Assembly: GCA_026826555.1 (NCBI GenBank)
Contig: JAKSZT010053836.1
Location: forward strand, 6,923,084 to 6,987,083
Direction of reading: 5' to 3'
Origin: Tolypeutes matacus
Taxonomy: Eukaryota > Chordata > Mammalia > Cingulata > Chlamyphoridae
DNA: 64,000 bases
In this document: piece after piece, positions 1-9,611 of the stretch
How the letters are laid out: each line of letters begins with the position of its first letter
How positions within the stretch are numbered: position 1 is the stretch's first letter
Notes under the pieces: model-generated
Seen by the model: only the letters and a program-made list of their open reading frames with translations
What the model was told of the DNA's origin: nothing
Database searches by the model: none
Translations under genes and position numbers: made by a program

Positions 1-168
1 GCTTGAGCAGCTAAGGAAACTAAAACAAGTACTGAAATGCAAGTTACGGTGATGTGGAGCGTTCTAGTGTGAGATGGCGCTGGAAAGGCAGTTTGTGGAG
101 GTCCTTGAAGGCCACGTTGAGAAGTTAGGTCTCTGAGCAGAAAAGCAGTATTTTAAGAATATGGATTA

Positions 169-266
169 TGGGGGACGGATGTGGCTCAAATGGTTGGGCA
201 TCCGTCTCCCATATGGAGGGACCCAGGTTCCATCCCCAGGACCTCCTGGTTAAGAAAAAAAAAAAA
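169..266 (+). mobile_element. tRNA-derived SINE (DAS-like), monomer
   Basis: The tRNA-like head (GTGGCTCAAATGGTTGGGC) and the TTCCATCC B-box region are followed by an A-rich tail. A 14-bp flanking duplication with one mismatch (155-168 and 267-280) confirms retroposition. Confidence 0.85.
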
Positions 267-280
267 AAGAATACGGATTA

Positions 281-2280
281 GGCTATGGTAAGCCGGGTCA
301 AATGGAGGGGGAGGACTAGAGGCAGAAGACTAAAGGGAGCCCTCCTTAAGCTCAGGTGTGGGCAGTGGCAGTGGGTGGGGACAGTGAGGTGGGGGCGGGA
401 CTACTGAGGGAGGGTGCACCACCTTGCCTGGGCTGGTTCTAGAGTTACTGTTGGTGTGCCCTGTTACAGTCCAAAGTATTGTCAAGTGTGTGGGCTCCTA
501 GGAAGATGTTCACTTTAACAGTTACGTATGGGGAATGCGGAGATGGCGGAGTTACTCATTCTGATAATACCTGTATAAGCTGACATGCTGAACCTTTCCC
601 TCTTCCTCTTGTATCCTTATCCAAGCCCCAAAAGATTTAGCAAAAAAAAAAAAAAAAAAGTCCAAGAAAAGCCATGAAATACAGGAATTAAAGGGGCTCT
701 GGGAACATTTTATTTTAAAAGAGAGCTAACTTAAGCTGGATGTGGACTATTCCAAACTCTTCAATCAGTACAACTGAAGGAAAATCCCAAGAATCCCTGG
801 GGTATCATTACGCCCACATCCCTATGTTGGAATTGTAATCCTGCTAGTACAACCTTCTGGCTTTAAATGTCTATTATTTAATGGACTGATTCAATAGAAA
901 TTCAGAGAAACTTGATATAGCTCTGAATGAGCAGGAAAAAAATTTCAGGAGAGTTTTTCAACGAGTCAAGCCAGTTACCTGGTATGTTCATGCATCTAAT
1001 CAGACTGGAGAGTTTTTAGCATGCAGGCTTATGCACTGCACCTCTACAATCAACTTCGGCCTTATCGCTTCCAGAAATGCAATTCCTTCCCCTTCAGGGG
1101 CACTCGAGGTTGGCACACTCTGTTCCCGCAACACCACTTGACAGAAAGATGGTGCAGGATAGGAAGCTTTTTCCCCACACCCTCACCCTACAGCCAGGCA
1201 CTCAGAACCCGCTCCCTGGGCAGCCTCCATTTCAACTCTTTCCAACCTCTTGGCTATTTTGAGACTGCCCCTTGAGGGCCTGAAAGAAGCCTGAAGCAGA
1301 TGCAATGACTTGGGCGATTTCAGGGTGCTGTCAGTTCCTCTCCTTTCTAGCCCCTCATTTTCTTGCCCCGCCCCCCTTCCTCAACCTCTCCAGACTGACA
1401 GACTATGCTGATAAGCCCATGGACAGGGGTGAATATACAAATTCATCACTCCGCAGTTGTAACATTTTGGGCCTAAGGCAAATTTTAGGCATTGCTTTTT
1501 GGCTCTTTTTGAGTTGGGTAGCTGGGGAAGTCTGTCTCTCCTTGCAAGGTAAGAATATGAGTTCGGTCCAGATATTAATGCTGTTTTTATCTGTTTTTAA
1601 ATTTTCAATGCTAGAAAGATGTGTGAGTGTCTTGTATAACATTTCAGGCATCCCTACATGGAAAAGAAGCAGCCGCATTTGCCAACTCAAAAACCACTGG
1701 CAGAGCTTTAAATCCTTTCAGATTTTAATCCTCTTGAATATTTACATATTTTCTTCTCCCATCTCCCCAGGACTAAGCCTAGAGTTTTGAGAACCTGGGA
1801 ACTTGGGCAAAGGAGAAAACGACCAAGAAATCTTAAGTGTCAGTTTATTCTGTCAACCCAAACTGACAGTTCCTTTTTGTTTATATTGACTCAGCTCAAA
1901 TATGAAATCACGTGCTTAACAAAGCAAAATACAGGTGCCATTACTGACTGTGAAGAGTATGAAATGTAATGAAATGTGTGCTTTCTTCACAGCGGTGCCG
2001 TTTACTTTGTACGTTAACATCGGTTTCTTTAAACCTTTCTGTATGACCGGCACACACTGCTGCATCATACTCACACACTCACTAGCTGGGGCTGGGAATG
2101 TGTGTTTTTCCAACTCGTGCTCAGCGGTGGCCCTCAGGTACACAATCCTTCCTCTTCTTTCTGCATCCACCTCTCTCGAACAGCAGAAGCTCCTTGCAAG
2201 GACAGCCGCTAGAAGAGTGTCCGCCAGATGCGCTGTCTGCTTGTGCAAGGCGCTCTGCTGGAAAGTTCCCCTTGACCACT
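281..2280. other. Upstream intergenic DNA, no gene seen
   Basis: This is mostly single-copy sequence with an A-run at about 641-659. Open frames here are short and lack recognisable domains or codon bias. A conserved distal promoter element is possible but cannot be judged without alignment. Confidence 0.6.
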
Positions 2281-2834
2281 AGCACCCGCCTCTTTTCCCC
2301 GGAGCTGGGGAACGCAGTCTGGCTGGGTCCCCTTTTGCCGAGGACACACACCCTGTTAGGCTGTCAGAGAAACTCTCCAACCCCGGCGGGCAGAAGGTCC
2401 ACGGGCGCTCTGGCGCTCGAAGAACACGAGGTCCCCTCCCCGTTTAGGGGAGCGCGCGCGCCCTCTCCGCAGGGGGCCGGGGCACTGGACGTAGAGGGTA
2501 CGCGGGGAGAGGCGGGAGCAGAAGGCGCGGGCAGGAGGCAGCTGCAGCGCAGACGGGAGCCTAGCGGGGGAGGCAGAAAGGACGCAGCCGGGAGCGGGAT
2601 ACAGGAGCGAGTGGGCGCCGCAGGAGGAGGCGAAGACGCGGCCCGGAGCAGGAGACGCGGGAACGAGCCCAGCGCGAGGGGGATTGGGCGCTGCAACCCG
2701 AGGGCGCGGGATGGGGCGCGCGCAGGGAGCCGCGGATTCCGCGCTCGGCTCCCCGCTCCCCTGAGTCGCTTAATTGCGGGTGGGAGGGAGGTGCGGGGGA
2801 CCGAGGAGGACCAGATAGGGGCGTGCCTTTGCCA

Positions 2835-2843
2835 CGATTGGCT
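2835..2843 (-). promoter_or_regulatory. Inverted CCAAT box (NF-Y type)
   Basis: The - strand reads AGCCAATCG, a full match to the NF-Y consensus RRCCAATSR. It lies about 350 bp upstream of the ADRB1 ATG in a TATA-less CpG island, a usual setting for such a box. Occupancy is inferred, not shown. Confidence 0.55.
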
Positions 2844-2880
2844 GCGGGAGCCTGACGCGAGGCCCCGGGGGTGGCTTGGA

Positions 2881-2911
2881 GGGGTGGGAGCGGGGTGGGG
2901 TGGGTGCTGGG
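2881..2911 (+). promoter_or_regulatory. G-rich tract with G-quadruplex pattern
   Basis: At least five runs of three or four G separated by one to three bases lie on the coding strand within about 25 bases. This satisfies the usual G-quadruplex pattern and also offers Sp1/KLF-type sites. If transcribed, the structure would sit in the 5' leader RNA. Confidence 0.5.
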
Positions 2912-2943
2912 TGCCGGAGCAGCGGGCCGGCGCGCTCAGAAAC

Positions 2944-3084
2944 ATGCTGAGGTCCCGGCGGTCGTTCCAGCAGCGGCAGCGGCTCCAGCAGCGGCGGCGG
3001 CGGCGGCGGCGGCGACAGCGCTCGGTTCCGGCAGGGAAGGCGCCCGGCGCCGATGCCTCGGGCCCTGCGCGGCGGCTGCGCTGA
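2944..3084 (+). CDS. Upstream ORF of ADRB1, 46 codons, arginine-rich
   Basis: The ATG at 2944 has A at -3 and opens a 46-codon frame that stops at 3084, 107 bases before the receptor ATG. Seventeen of the 46 residues are arginine, eight of them in a row encoded by the CGG run. The beta-2 receptor has a known short, basic leader peptide that damps receptor translation, so a similar role is plausible. It matters only if transcription starts upstream of 2944, which cannot be seen here. The frame may simply follow from GC richness. Confidence 0.35.
   Translation: MLRSRRSFQQRQRLQQRRRRRRRRQRSVPAGKAPGADASGPARRLR
2991..3014 (+). repeat. Short CGG/GCG trinucleotide run, about 8 units
   Basis: An uninterrupted run of about eight GCG/CGG units sits in the ADRB1 leader. 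It reads as poly-Arg in the upstream ORF frame and poly-Ala in the receptor frame. Units of this kind are prone to length change. Confidence 0.85.
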
Positions 3085-3191
3085 CCTGGCCGCGAGCCCC
3101 TCCGCGCGCCCCGCCGCCCCGGCTTCTGGGGTACTCCCCTACCACGGCCCAGCCCCGCCACCCACCCCGCCCCCGGCCTCCGCAACTCGGC

Positions 3192-4577
3192 ATGGGCGCG
3201 GGGGCGCTCGCCCTGGGCGCCTCCCAGCCCGGCAACCTGTCGTCGGCCGCGCCGCTCCCCGACGGCACCGCCACGGCGGCTCGGCTGCTGGTGCCCGCGT
3301 CGCCGCCCGCCTCCCTGCTTCCCACGGCGAGCGAGGGCCCCGCGCCGCTGTCACAGCAGTGGACGGCCGGCATGGGCCTGCTGATGGCGCTCATCGTGCT
3401 GCTCATCGTGGCGGGCAACGTGCTGGTGATCGTGGCCATCGTCAAGACGCCGCGGCTGCAGACGCTCACCAACCTCTTCATCATGTCCCTGGCCAGCGCC
3501 GACCTGGTTATGGGGCTGCTGGTGGTGCCGTTCGGGGCCACCATCGTGGTGTGGGGCCGCTGGGAATACGGGTCCTTCTTCTGCGAGCTCTGGACCTCGG
3601 TGGACGTGCTGTGCGTGACGGCCAGCATCGAGACCCTGTGTGTCATCGCCCTGGACCGCTACCTCGCCATCACGTCGCCCTTCCGCTACCAGAGCCTGCT
3701 GACCCGCACGCGGGCGCGGGCCCTCGTGTGCACCGTGTGGGCCATCTCGGCCCTGGTGTCCTTCTTGCCCATCCTCATGCACTGGTGGCGGGCTGAGGGC
3801 GACGAGGCGCGTCGCTGCTACAACGACCCCAAGTGCTGCGACTTCGTCACCAACCGGGCCTACGCTATCGCCTCGTCCGTGGTCTCCTTCTACTTGCCCC
3901 TGTGCATCATGGCCTTCGTGTACCTGCGGGTGTTCCGCGAGGCCCAGAAGCAGGTGAAGAAGATCGACAGCTGCGAGCGCCGCTTCCTCGGGGGCCCCGC
4001 GCCGCCGGCCTCGCCCGCGCCCTCGCCGGGGTCCCCGCGCGCCGCCGCGCAGCTGGCTAACGGGCGCTCCAGCAAGCGGCGGCCGTCGCGCCTCGTGGCC
4101 CTGCGCGAGCAGAAGGCGCTCAAGACGCTGGGCATCATCATGGGCGTGTTCACGCTCTGCTGGCTGCCCTTCTTCCTGGCCAACGTGGTCAAGGCCTTCC
4201 ACCGCGACCTGGTGCCGGACCGCCTCTTCGTCTTCTTCAACTGGCTGGGTTACGCCAACTCGGCCTTCAACCCCATCATCTACTGCCGCAGCCCCGACTT
4301 CCGCAAGGCCTTCCAGCGCCTGCTGTGCAGCGCGCGCCAGGCCGCCCGGAGGCGCCACGCCGCTGCCCGCGACGGCCCGCGCGCCTCCGGCTGCCTGGCG
4401 GTGGCCGGGCCGCCGCCGTCGCCCGGGGCCGCCTCCGACGACGACGACGTCGGGGCCGAGGCGCCCGCGCGCCTGCTGGAGCCCTGGGCCCGCTGCAACG
4501 GCGGGGCGGCGGCGGACAGCGACTCGAGCCTGGACGAGCCGAGCCGCCCCGGCACGGCCTCGGAATCCAAGGTGTAG
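3192..4577 (+). CDS. ADRB1: Beta-1 adrenergic receptor (class A GPCR), single exon
   Basis: The product is the plasma-membrane receptor for noradrenaline and adrenaline, which signals mainly through Gs and adenylyl cyclase and sets heart rate, contractility and renin release. The frame encodes 461 residues and is intronless, as in other mammals. Membrane segments lie near residues 61-84, 94-120, 133-155, 176-199, 223-248, 307-333 and 342-364. Visible key residues are the N-glycosylation sequon N15, sodium-site D104, amine-binding D138, DRY 155-157, catechol-contact S228/S229/S232, CWLP 323-326 and NPIIY 360-364. C131-C216 and C209-C215 match the family disulfides. S299 lies in a KRRPS protein kinase A site, and the chain ends in the PDZ ligand ESKV. 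The ATG at 3192 was chosen because it gives the family N-terminus (MGAG) and has G at both -3 and +4; the same frame is open upstream but has no earlier ATG. The protein is 16 residues shorter than the human one (477), mostly in the third intracellular loop. No break is seen. Confidence 0.99.
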   Translation: MGAGALALGASQPGNLSSAAPLPDGTATAARLLVPASPPASLLPTASEGPAPLSQQWTAGMGLLMALIVLLIVAGNVLVIVAIVKTPRLQTLTNLFIMSLASADLVMGLLVVPFGATIVVWGRWEYGSFFCELWTSVDVLCVTASIETLCVIALDRYLAITSPFRYQSLLTRTRARALVCTVWAISALVSFLPILMHWWRAEGDEARRCYNDPKCCDFVTNRAYAIASSVVSFYLPLCIMAFVYLRVFREAQKQVKKIDSCERRFLGGPAPPASPAPSPGSPRAAAQLANGRSSKRRPSRLVALREQKALKTLGIIMGVFTLCWLPFFLANVVKAFHRDLVPDRLFVFFNWLGYANSAFNPIIYCRSPDFRKAFQRLLCSARQAARRRHAAARDGPRASGCLAVAGPPPSPGAASDDDDVGAEAPARLLEPWARCNGGAAADSDSSLDEPSRPGTASESKV

Positions 4578-5610
4578 GGCCCGCTCCCTGCCTCTCCAGC
4601 CCGGGCGCGCGCTCTGCGCCCCGGGAGCAGGAAAGACCCGGCGTCCCTGAATGGCTTCCCAGGGAAAAGAGGAGGTCAGTGTTTACTCAAGACCGAAGGC
4701 AGGTGAACTCACAGCCCACAAACCTCATCCGAGCCATCCAAGACAAACAGAAAAGCCGCGGACCCTTGCACAAAAAGGAAAGTTTGGGAGGGGTGGGAAA
4801 GTGGCTTGCAGATTTTTCTTGGATTTTTTTCTATTTGTGTTGGGCCTTCTTTCGCGTGTGCCTGTCTTTAGAGTCTCCTCCCCCGCCCCAGGTGATCGCC
4901 GACACTTTCTGCGAAGACCAGAGTGGAAATTGGCAGGGTAGGAGAAGGGAGAGGCTTCAGGGGTTGGGAGGAAAGTCTATCAAGTTCGCTTCCATCCATT
5001 CCCAGGAACTAGAGCACACTCTACCGGGGCATGGGGGCCGGGGGGTGTATGGGAGACAATTTGTCAGGACATGTTCCTGTTTGCTTTCTAGAGAATTTTC
5101 ATTCTAACTCTCGAGTAATTTTATTTCCTGTTCTTAAGCAAAGAGAAAAGATAGATGCAAAAATCATGCTTCAAGAATAAGCTCTTCTTGGAACAAGCGT
5201 CACCTTGCTTTTTTTCTTTTTTTTTTTTTTTTTTGGAGGGCAAACTTGTCCCGGAGTGCCTCGGTGGTCAGGCTCAGGGATTTCTACCTCACACTGTGCA
5301 TATTGCACAGCAAGATAGAAAGACTTGTTTATATTAAACAGCATATTTATATATCAATATTAGTTGGAAGGACCAGGCACTGAGCCTCTGTAACATGTGA
5401 CTCTGTCAATTGAAGACAGGACAGAAAAAAAAAAAAAAAAAGAAACAGTTTTGGTATCAAAACAGATTACTGCACATTTGGGTAAAAACAAGAAAAGGAG
5501 TGATTCAAAATGCCATTTTTGCACAGTGTTAGAAATAAGTCCACAGAAGATGTTACTTGCACAAAGAGAAATTAAATATTTTTAATGGGGGAGTGGATCT
5601 TAAAAACTAA

Positions 5611-5616
5611 AATAAA
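5611..5616 (+). terminator. Alternative polyadenylation signal AATAAA
   Basis: A canonical hexamer lies about 1.03 kb after the ADRB1 stop, in an AT-rich context. It could give a shorter transcript lacking the distal AUUUA motif. Confidence 0.4.
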
Positions 5617-5898
5617 ATTCAAACTCTACTTCTATTGTCTATTATATTATTGAGTTAATGACTTATTAGGAAAATACCTTTTTATACTCTTTTATCATGG
5701 TACTGTAAAAACTGTATCCATATTATAAATATAATTACCTTATGGATTTTTATTATTATTTTTTTATGTCCAAGTGCCCACATGAACATGCTGATAAAAT
5801 TTAGCACTTGTGTGTAAATTCTATTTCCTCTTGTGTGTTTTACCAAGTATTTATACTCTGGTGCAACTAACTACTGCGTGAGGAATTGGTCCGTGTGC

Positions 5899-5904
5899 AA
5901 TAAA
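5899..5904 (+). terminator. Main polyadenylation signal AATAAA
   Basis: A canonical hexamer lies at the end of the AT-rich 3' UTR and is followed by single-copy sequence. This is the most likely 3' end of the ADRB1 mRNA. Confidence 0.6.
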
Positions 5905-5924
5905 TACCAATGAAGCACAAACAA

Positions 5925-7984
5925 GATTATGTACCGTGTTTCTGTAAGGGGTCAGTTATAGTGGAAAAAACAGTTTGTTTTGCTTAAAATACAGACTGGA
6001 TTTCCAATATAGCTCTTTTAATAGCTTTTCGTGACTCAATAACATAGCAAAATGCCTCTAGACCAAAAAAGGTTGCGCGGACCGAGAGCTGCAGACTCGC
6101 TCTAATTTTTCACAGCCGGATTCAAAGTATTCTAGACTACTTATAGGCACTTTCAAGATCCCATCTGCTGCACTTGACTTGAGTAACATTTGGGCATTGT
6201 AGCTTCAAAATAAATTGATTGGGCCAGGTAACTGAGCTGCAGCTTTGCCCAGAAATGCAGGGAAGAAGACTAATTCATTGAATAATCACTTGCCTATTTA
6301 GAATGTGGTAAATGGCTTTTTTTTTGGTCGTTGTTTTCCAGTAGAAAACCACAGCTTACAGATGATCAGTGTGTGCATACTTCTTCAATGGCTGTTTAGA
6401 ATGACAAATGCTTTCATGATTTAGCAAAAATTTATAAAATGGCTTCTGAAGTAAATCCCTTTTCTCTCATGTCATTAAATAGATGTCAGCAGAAATTCTG
6501 GGCAGATCACTGGTAAAGGCACACGTGATATTCACTTAACTTCATAACAAAATTACAGCACCCAACTGATTGGACATCTTTGATAAAATTAGTTCCTATT
6601 GAAAGTGTAGTGAAATTCCAGCCTGGGATTAATTCTACAGTCTCCAAAGTAAGTTTCGTTAAGATTTTTCTTTTTATCTGTAAACAGGCTTTTCATTTCG
6701 TGATTGTACAGTAAAAAGACCAAAGTGAAGGGCGTAAAGTTTTGGCTCGCACTGTGCTTTAACACTGACCAGACTGTTCTCCACTGGGGAAAGTCAGGAC
6801 TGATTACTTTTTGTTTGCAGTGGGATATTCTAAAGACTGGAGGGAGTCAGTCTTCAGGGAAAGGTTAATGATATAGATGTTTTAGAGACTAGCAGGAGGT
6901 CTGAACTGTAGCAGTTTCAGCAAATGCTGCTAAAAATTTTAACCCCTTTCTCCAGCAAAAAAAAAAAGGGAAAACAAAGATCAAGATGGCAAAGCTTGGT
7001 TGAAAATACTGATAAATACAAATACTTCAAGAAACATATTTTGGAAAGTGAAAAATCAATTTCAAGATGGAATCTCAATATGCTTTCCTTAGGAACTTTA
7101 TAAATACAGGCCATATCTATCCTCCCCTTCTCCACCATGGGTGGATTAGATGCATTTTATTAGAGACTTTGTCCCATCTTTATTTTAAATTACACTAGAA
7201 AATTAACAGGCATTCAGAGTTTCATCTGAAGAACACTAAAATACCCAATTAATTATGTACTTTCATGGTTTCCTGGTTATTTACTTATTTTCTCTAGGTA
7301 AGTCTTCTCATTTAAAGAAAAAGAAAACTTTCAAGTGTAAAACATACATATAGGCCCATCTAACCTCAGGTCTTAAATATCTTGAAAGTTTTCTAAATTT
7401 TAAGAAGAAATATGTATAATAATAACTGCTTAGTAGATAAGTTTAAATTCCTTTTTTTCCCCACAATTTTATTGATGGTCCAGGTGAAAGAGTGTACAAT
7501 GAAATCTCTAATTTGAAGGTGACACCAAGTTTTGTTAAGCAGAGAGAAATCTTAAGTGGAACAGGTTTATCGAACAATTGGAACTGGGCATGCAAATCAG
7601 ATATAGTTTCATTGTTTTTCCAGTCACTGCCTTCAGCTAAATTCTGTCTAAAAACACTTTCTCATATCTTATTGGTAAATCCATAGCTTCCTGGTCACTT
7701 TCAGCAAATAGGATTGTCTCAACCCAGTATGTAACCTCTTTAATCCAACCATACAACTCCATGGTCCCTACCTTGCTTGCATCAGATACCAGCAAGTTTC
7801 CTGCCTTTAGAAATCTCCAGGAGAGAAGCAGGCACCCCTCTCTATGTTTTCAGAAGGTCTCAAACTCCAAGGGCACCTGCTAGGCTCTTCCAAGAACTTT
7901 CTCCCCTCCATATCAGTGTGGCCCTGGCCTGAGACCTTGCGTTCTCCAGCTCAGTTGACAGCAGACAAGGAAATGAGATGCTAT
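5925..7984. other. Single-copy intergenic DNA, no gene or clear repeat
   Basis: This AT-rich flank immediately downstream of ADRB1 has no recognised mobile element. The low repeat load may reflect constraint, but that is inference. Confidence 0.5.
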
Positions 7985-8117
7985 ATTGGTTAGCTACTGC
8001 CACAATAATGCTGCATAACTAGTATCCCAAAACACAGTGGCTTAAACCACATCTATTTTTTCTCACAAATCTGTGGTCAGCTGAGCAGCTCTGCTTCAGG
8101 CTGTGGCAGCTAGAAGG
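7985..8117 (-). mobile_element. MLT1-type (MaLR) LTR fragment
   Basis: The + strand reads as the complement of the 3' end of MLT1 LTRs: an ATGCTGCATAAC stretch, then a GTGGCTTAAA core, then a TCTGTGG...CAGC stretch. The rest of the LTR is missing; an L1 fragment abuts it. Confidence 0.55.
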
Positions 8118-8485
8118 CTGGATGATTTAGTATAGTTTTTTTTTTTTTTTTTTAATTAGAAAGTTATGGATTTACAGAAAAATCATGCATAAAATACAGG
8201 TTTCCCATATTCCGCCCTATTATTAACACCTTGCATTAGTGTGGAACATTTGTTACCATTGATGAAAGCACATTTTTATAATTGTACTATTAACTCTAGT
8301 CAATGGCTTAACTTAGGGTTCACTGTTTGTGTTGAGCATTTCTATGTAATTTTTATTAGCTTATATAAAACCAAAAATTTCCCTTTTTAACCTCATTCAA
8401 ATATATAATTCAGCACTGTTAATTACATTCACAATATTGTGCTACCATCACCACCATCCATTACCTAAACTTTTCCGATTTCTCC
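8118..8485 (-). mobile_element. L1 3' UTR fragment
   Basis: A T-run (the complement of the A-tail) is followed by the same 3' UTR motif seen in the large L1 at 36.8 kb, including the TGTACTATTAACT block and GGTTCACTGT. Only the 3' UTR is present, so the copy is strongly 5'-truncated. Confidence 0.7.
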
Positions 8486-9401
8486 AGGGCTTAGATTCTT
8501 TAATGGATATTTTGCGAGGAAACCACCACAATCTTGGGACCAGTTTATATGTATTTGTAGGAAATAGAAAAAGATTGCCTTGTGTTCCCTGATCTCTCCA
8601 ACTGATGATTACAAGGATTCAGAAACAGACTGTGCCAGTGATTCTGAATACCCAGGAAAACTACGTGTTTGGTGTTTTTGGAGATAGACATTGATTTATA
8701 ATAGAAATGTGGGAAGCCAGACAGCAAATCCCAATAGCCATGGCAGTGAGAGGAGAAAACTGTCAACCCTCTTTGAACTGGCAAGGGACTGCACTGCAGA
8801 ACCCAGTGACGGGAAGAGGTCCACAAATATGCAGAAAGTCAGCCTTATTCCCATGTGTTTGTGAGTAACAGAAGTACCAAAGTCATAAACCTGAAAATCA
8901 GAACTATGAAGTTCGTTGTGATCAAGATCCATTGATTTGTCCCATTGGAAATTATGTTTAGACTCTCTAATGAGTACAGTTCTCTGTAAAGTTCTCTACT
9001 GTGTAGCAATCAAAATTTTCCAAGATATATAAATTCTCCCTTCAATGTAGAAATACATCATCAGTTTAGATATAACTTTATCCCTGGGTGAACTTACCTA
9101 CCTAAAACTTTACAAATAGAGTTTATTTTTTGGTCCCCTCTTTCTTAGGAACTGGAATTATTAATAACTTCTAAGTGGCTATTGTGAACCCTTTCCTTGT
9201 TAAGACACATTTTCCTAGTTTATTTTAATTTCACATTTTGTTGAATGTGCTGACTTCCTCTGACAATATGTAAAATTGCCAGGCGGAAATTCTGTACCCA
9301 AAGTATCATGGTGATATTAACATTTAAATTTTTAACTAGAGCTTCTAAGCAATAGTCTAAAGGAAAATTATTCATTCAGTTTTGCTGCCAGTCATGAAGG
9401 G
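8486..9401. other. Intergenic DNA, nothing recognised
   Basis: AT-rich sequence with no recognisable gene, RNA or repeat. Small open frames near 8545-8932 on the - strand show no family features. Confidence 0.5.
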
Positions 9402-9611
9402 TTTTTGTTGTTTTTTTGTTTTGTTTTGTTTTGTTTTTAAGATTCCATTCATTCATTCATTTATCCCCCCCCCCTTGCCGCCCGCGCCCGCCGGGTCAGC
9501 CAACCACGCCGCGGGGGCGGGCCTGCCCCCACCAGGAGGCCCCGGGAACCGAACCCGGGGCCCCCCACACGGCAAACGGGAGCCCCACCGATGGAGCCAC
9601 AGCCGCTTCCC
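9402..9611 (-). mobile_element. tRNA-derived SINE (DAS-like), long GC-rich form
   Basis: Read on the - strand it begins GGGAAGCGGCTGTGGCTCC, has a B-box-like GGGTTCGGTTCCC and continues into a C/G-rich body, then an ATGAATGAATG stretch and an A-rich tail with AAAAC units. Many CpGs remain undecayed, which suggests a recent insertion. Confidence 0.85.

Larger units (their letters stand above)
2400..3191 (+). promoter_or_regulatory. ADRB1: ADRB1 promoter and 5' leader in a CpG island
   Basis: This stretch is very GC- and CpG-rich and continuous with the CDS; the island spans roughly 2400-4620. I see no TATA box. Recognisable elements are an inverted CCAAT box fitting the NF-Y consensus (AGCCAATCG on the - strand, 2835-2843), a second ATTGG at 2683-2687, a CRE half site TGACG at 2853-2857 and a G-rich Sp1-like tract at 2881-2911. 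The transcription start cannot be placed from sequence alone. Long open frames on both strands here are a by-product of GC richness. Confidence 0.8.
4578..5920 (+). other. ADRB1: ADRB1 3' untranslated region
   Basis: The region after the TAG stop at 4575-4577 becomes AT-rich within a few hundred bases and carries no repeat insertion. It holds T-rich runs near 5205-5234 and AUUUA pentamers at 5345-5349 and 5849-5853, which can bind AU-rich-element proteins. It ends with a canonical AATAAA at 5899-5904, giving a 3' UTR of about 1.35 kb, close to the length known for other mammals. Cleavage near 5915-5925 is inferred. Confidence 0.75.

Noticed and set aside
2098..3084. 328-codon frame upstream of ADRB1
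   Set aside because: It is low-complexity Arg/Gly/Pro/Ala sequence in the CpG island with no known family. Only its 3' part from the ATG at 2944 is kept as an upstream ORF.
2871..3191. In-frame N-terminal extension of the ADRB1 frame
   Set aside because: The open frame begins at a GTG and has no ATG before 3192. The sequence is Ala/Pro/Arg filler from GC-rich leader, while the family N-terminus begins at 3192.
3351..4358. 335-codon antisense frame across ADRB1
   Set aside because: It mirrors the GC-rich codon pattern of the receptor gene and has no domain; GC-rich CDSs commonly leave the opposite strand open.
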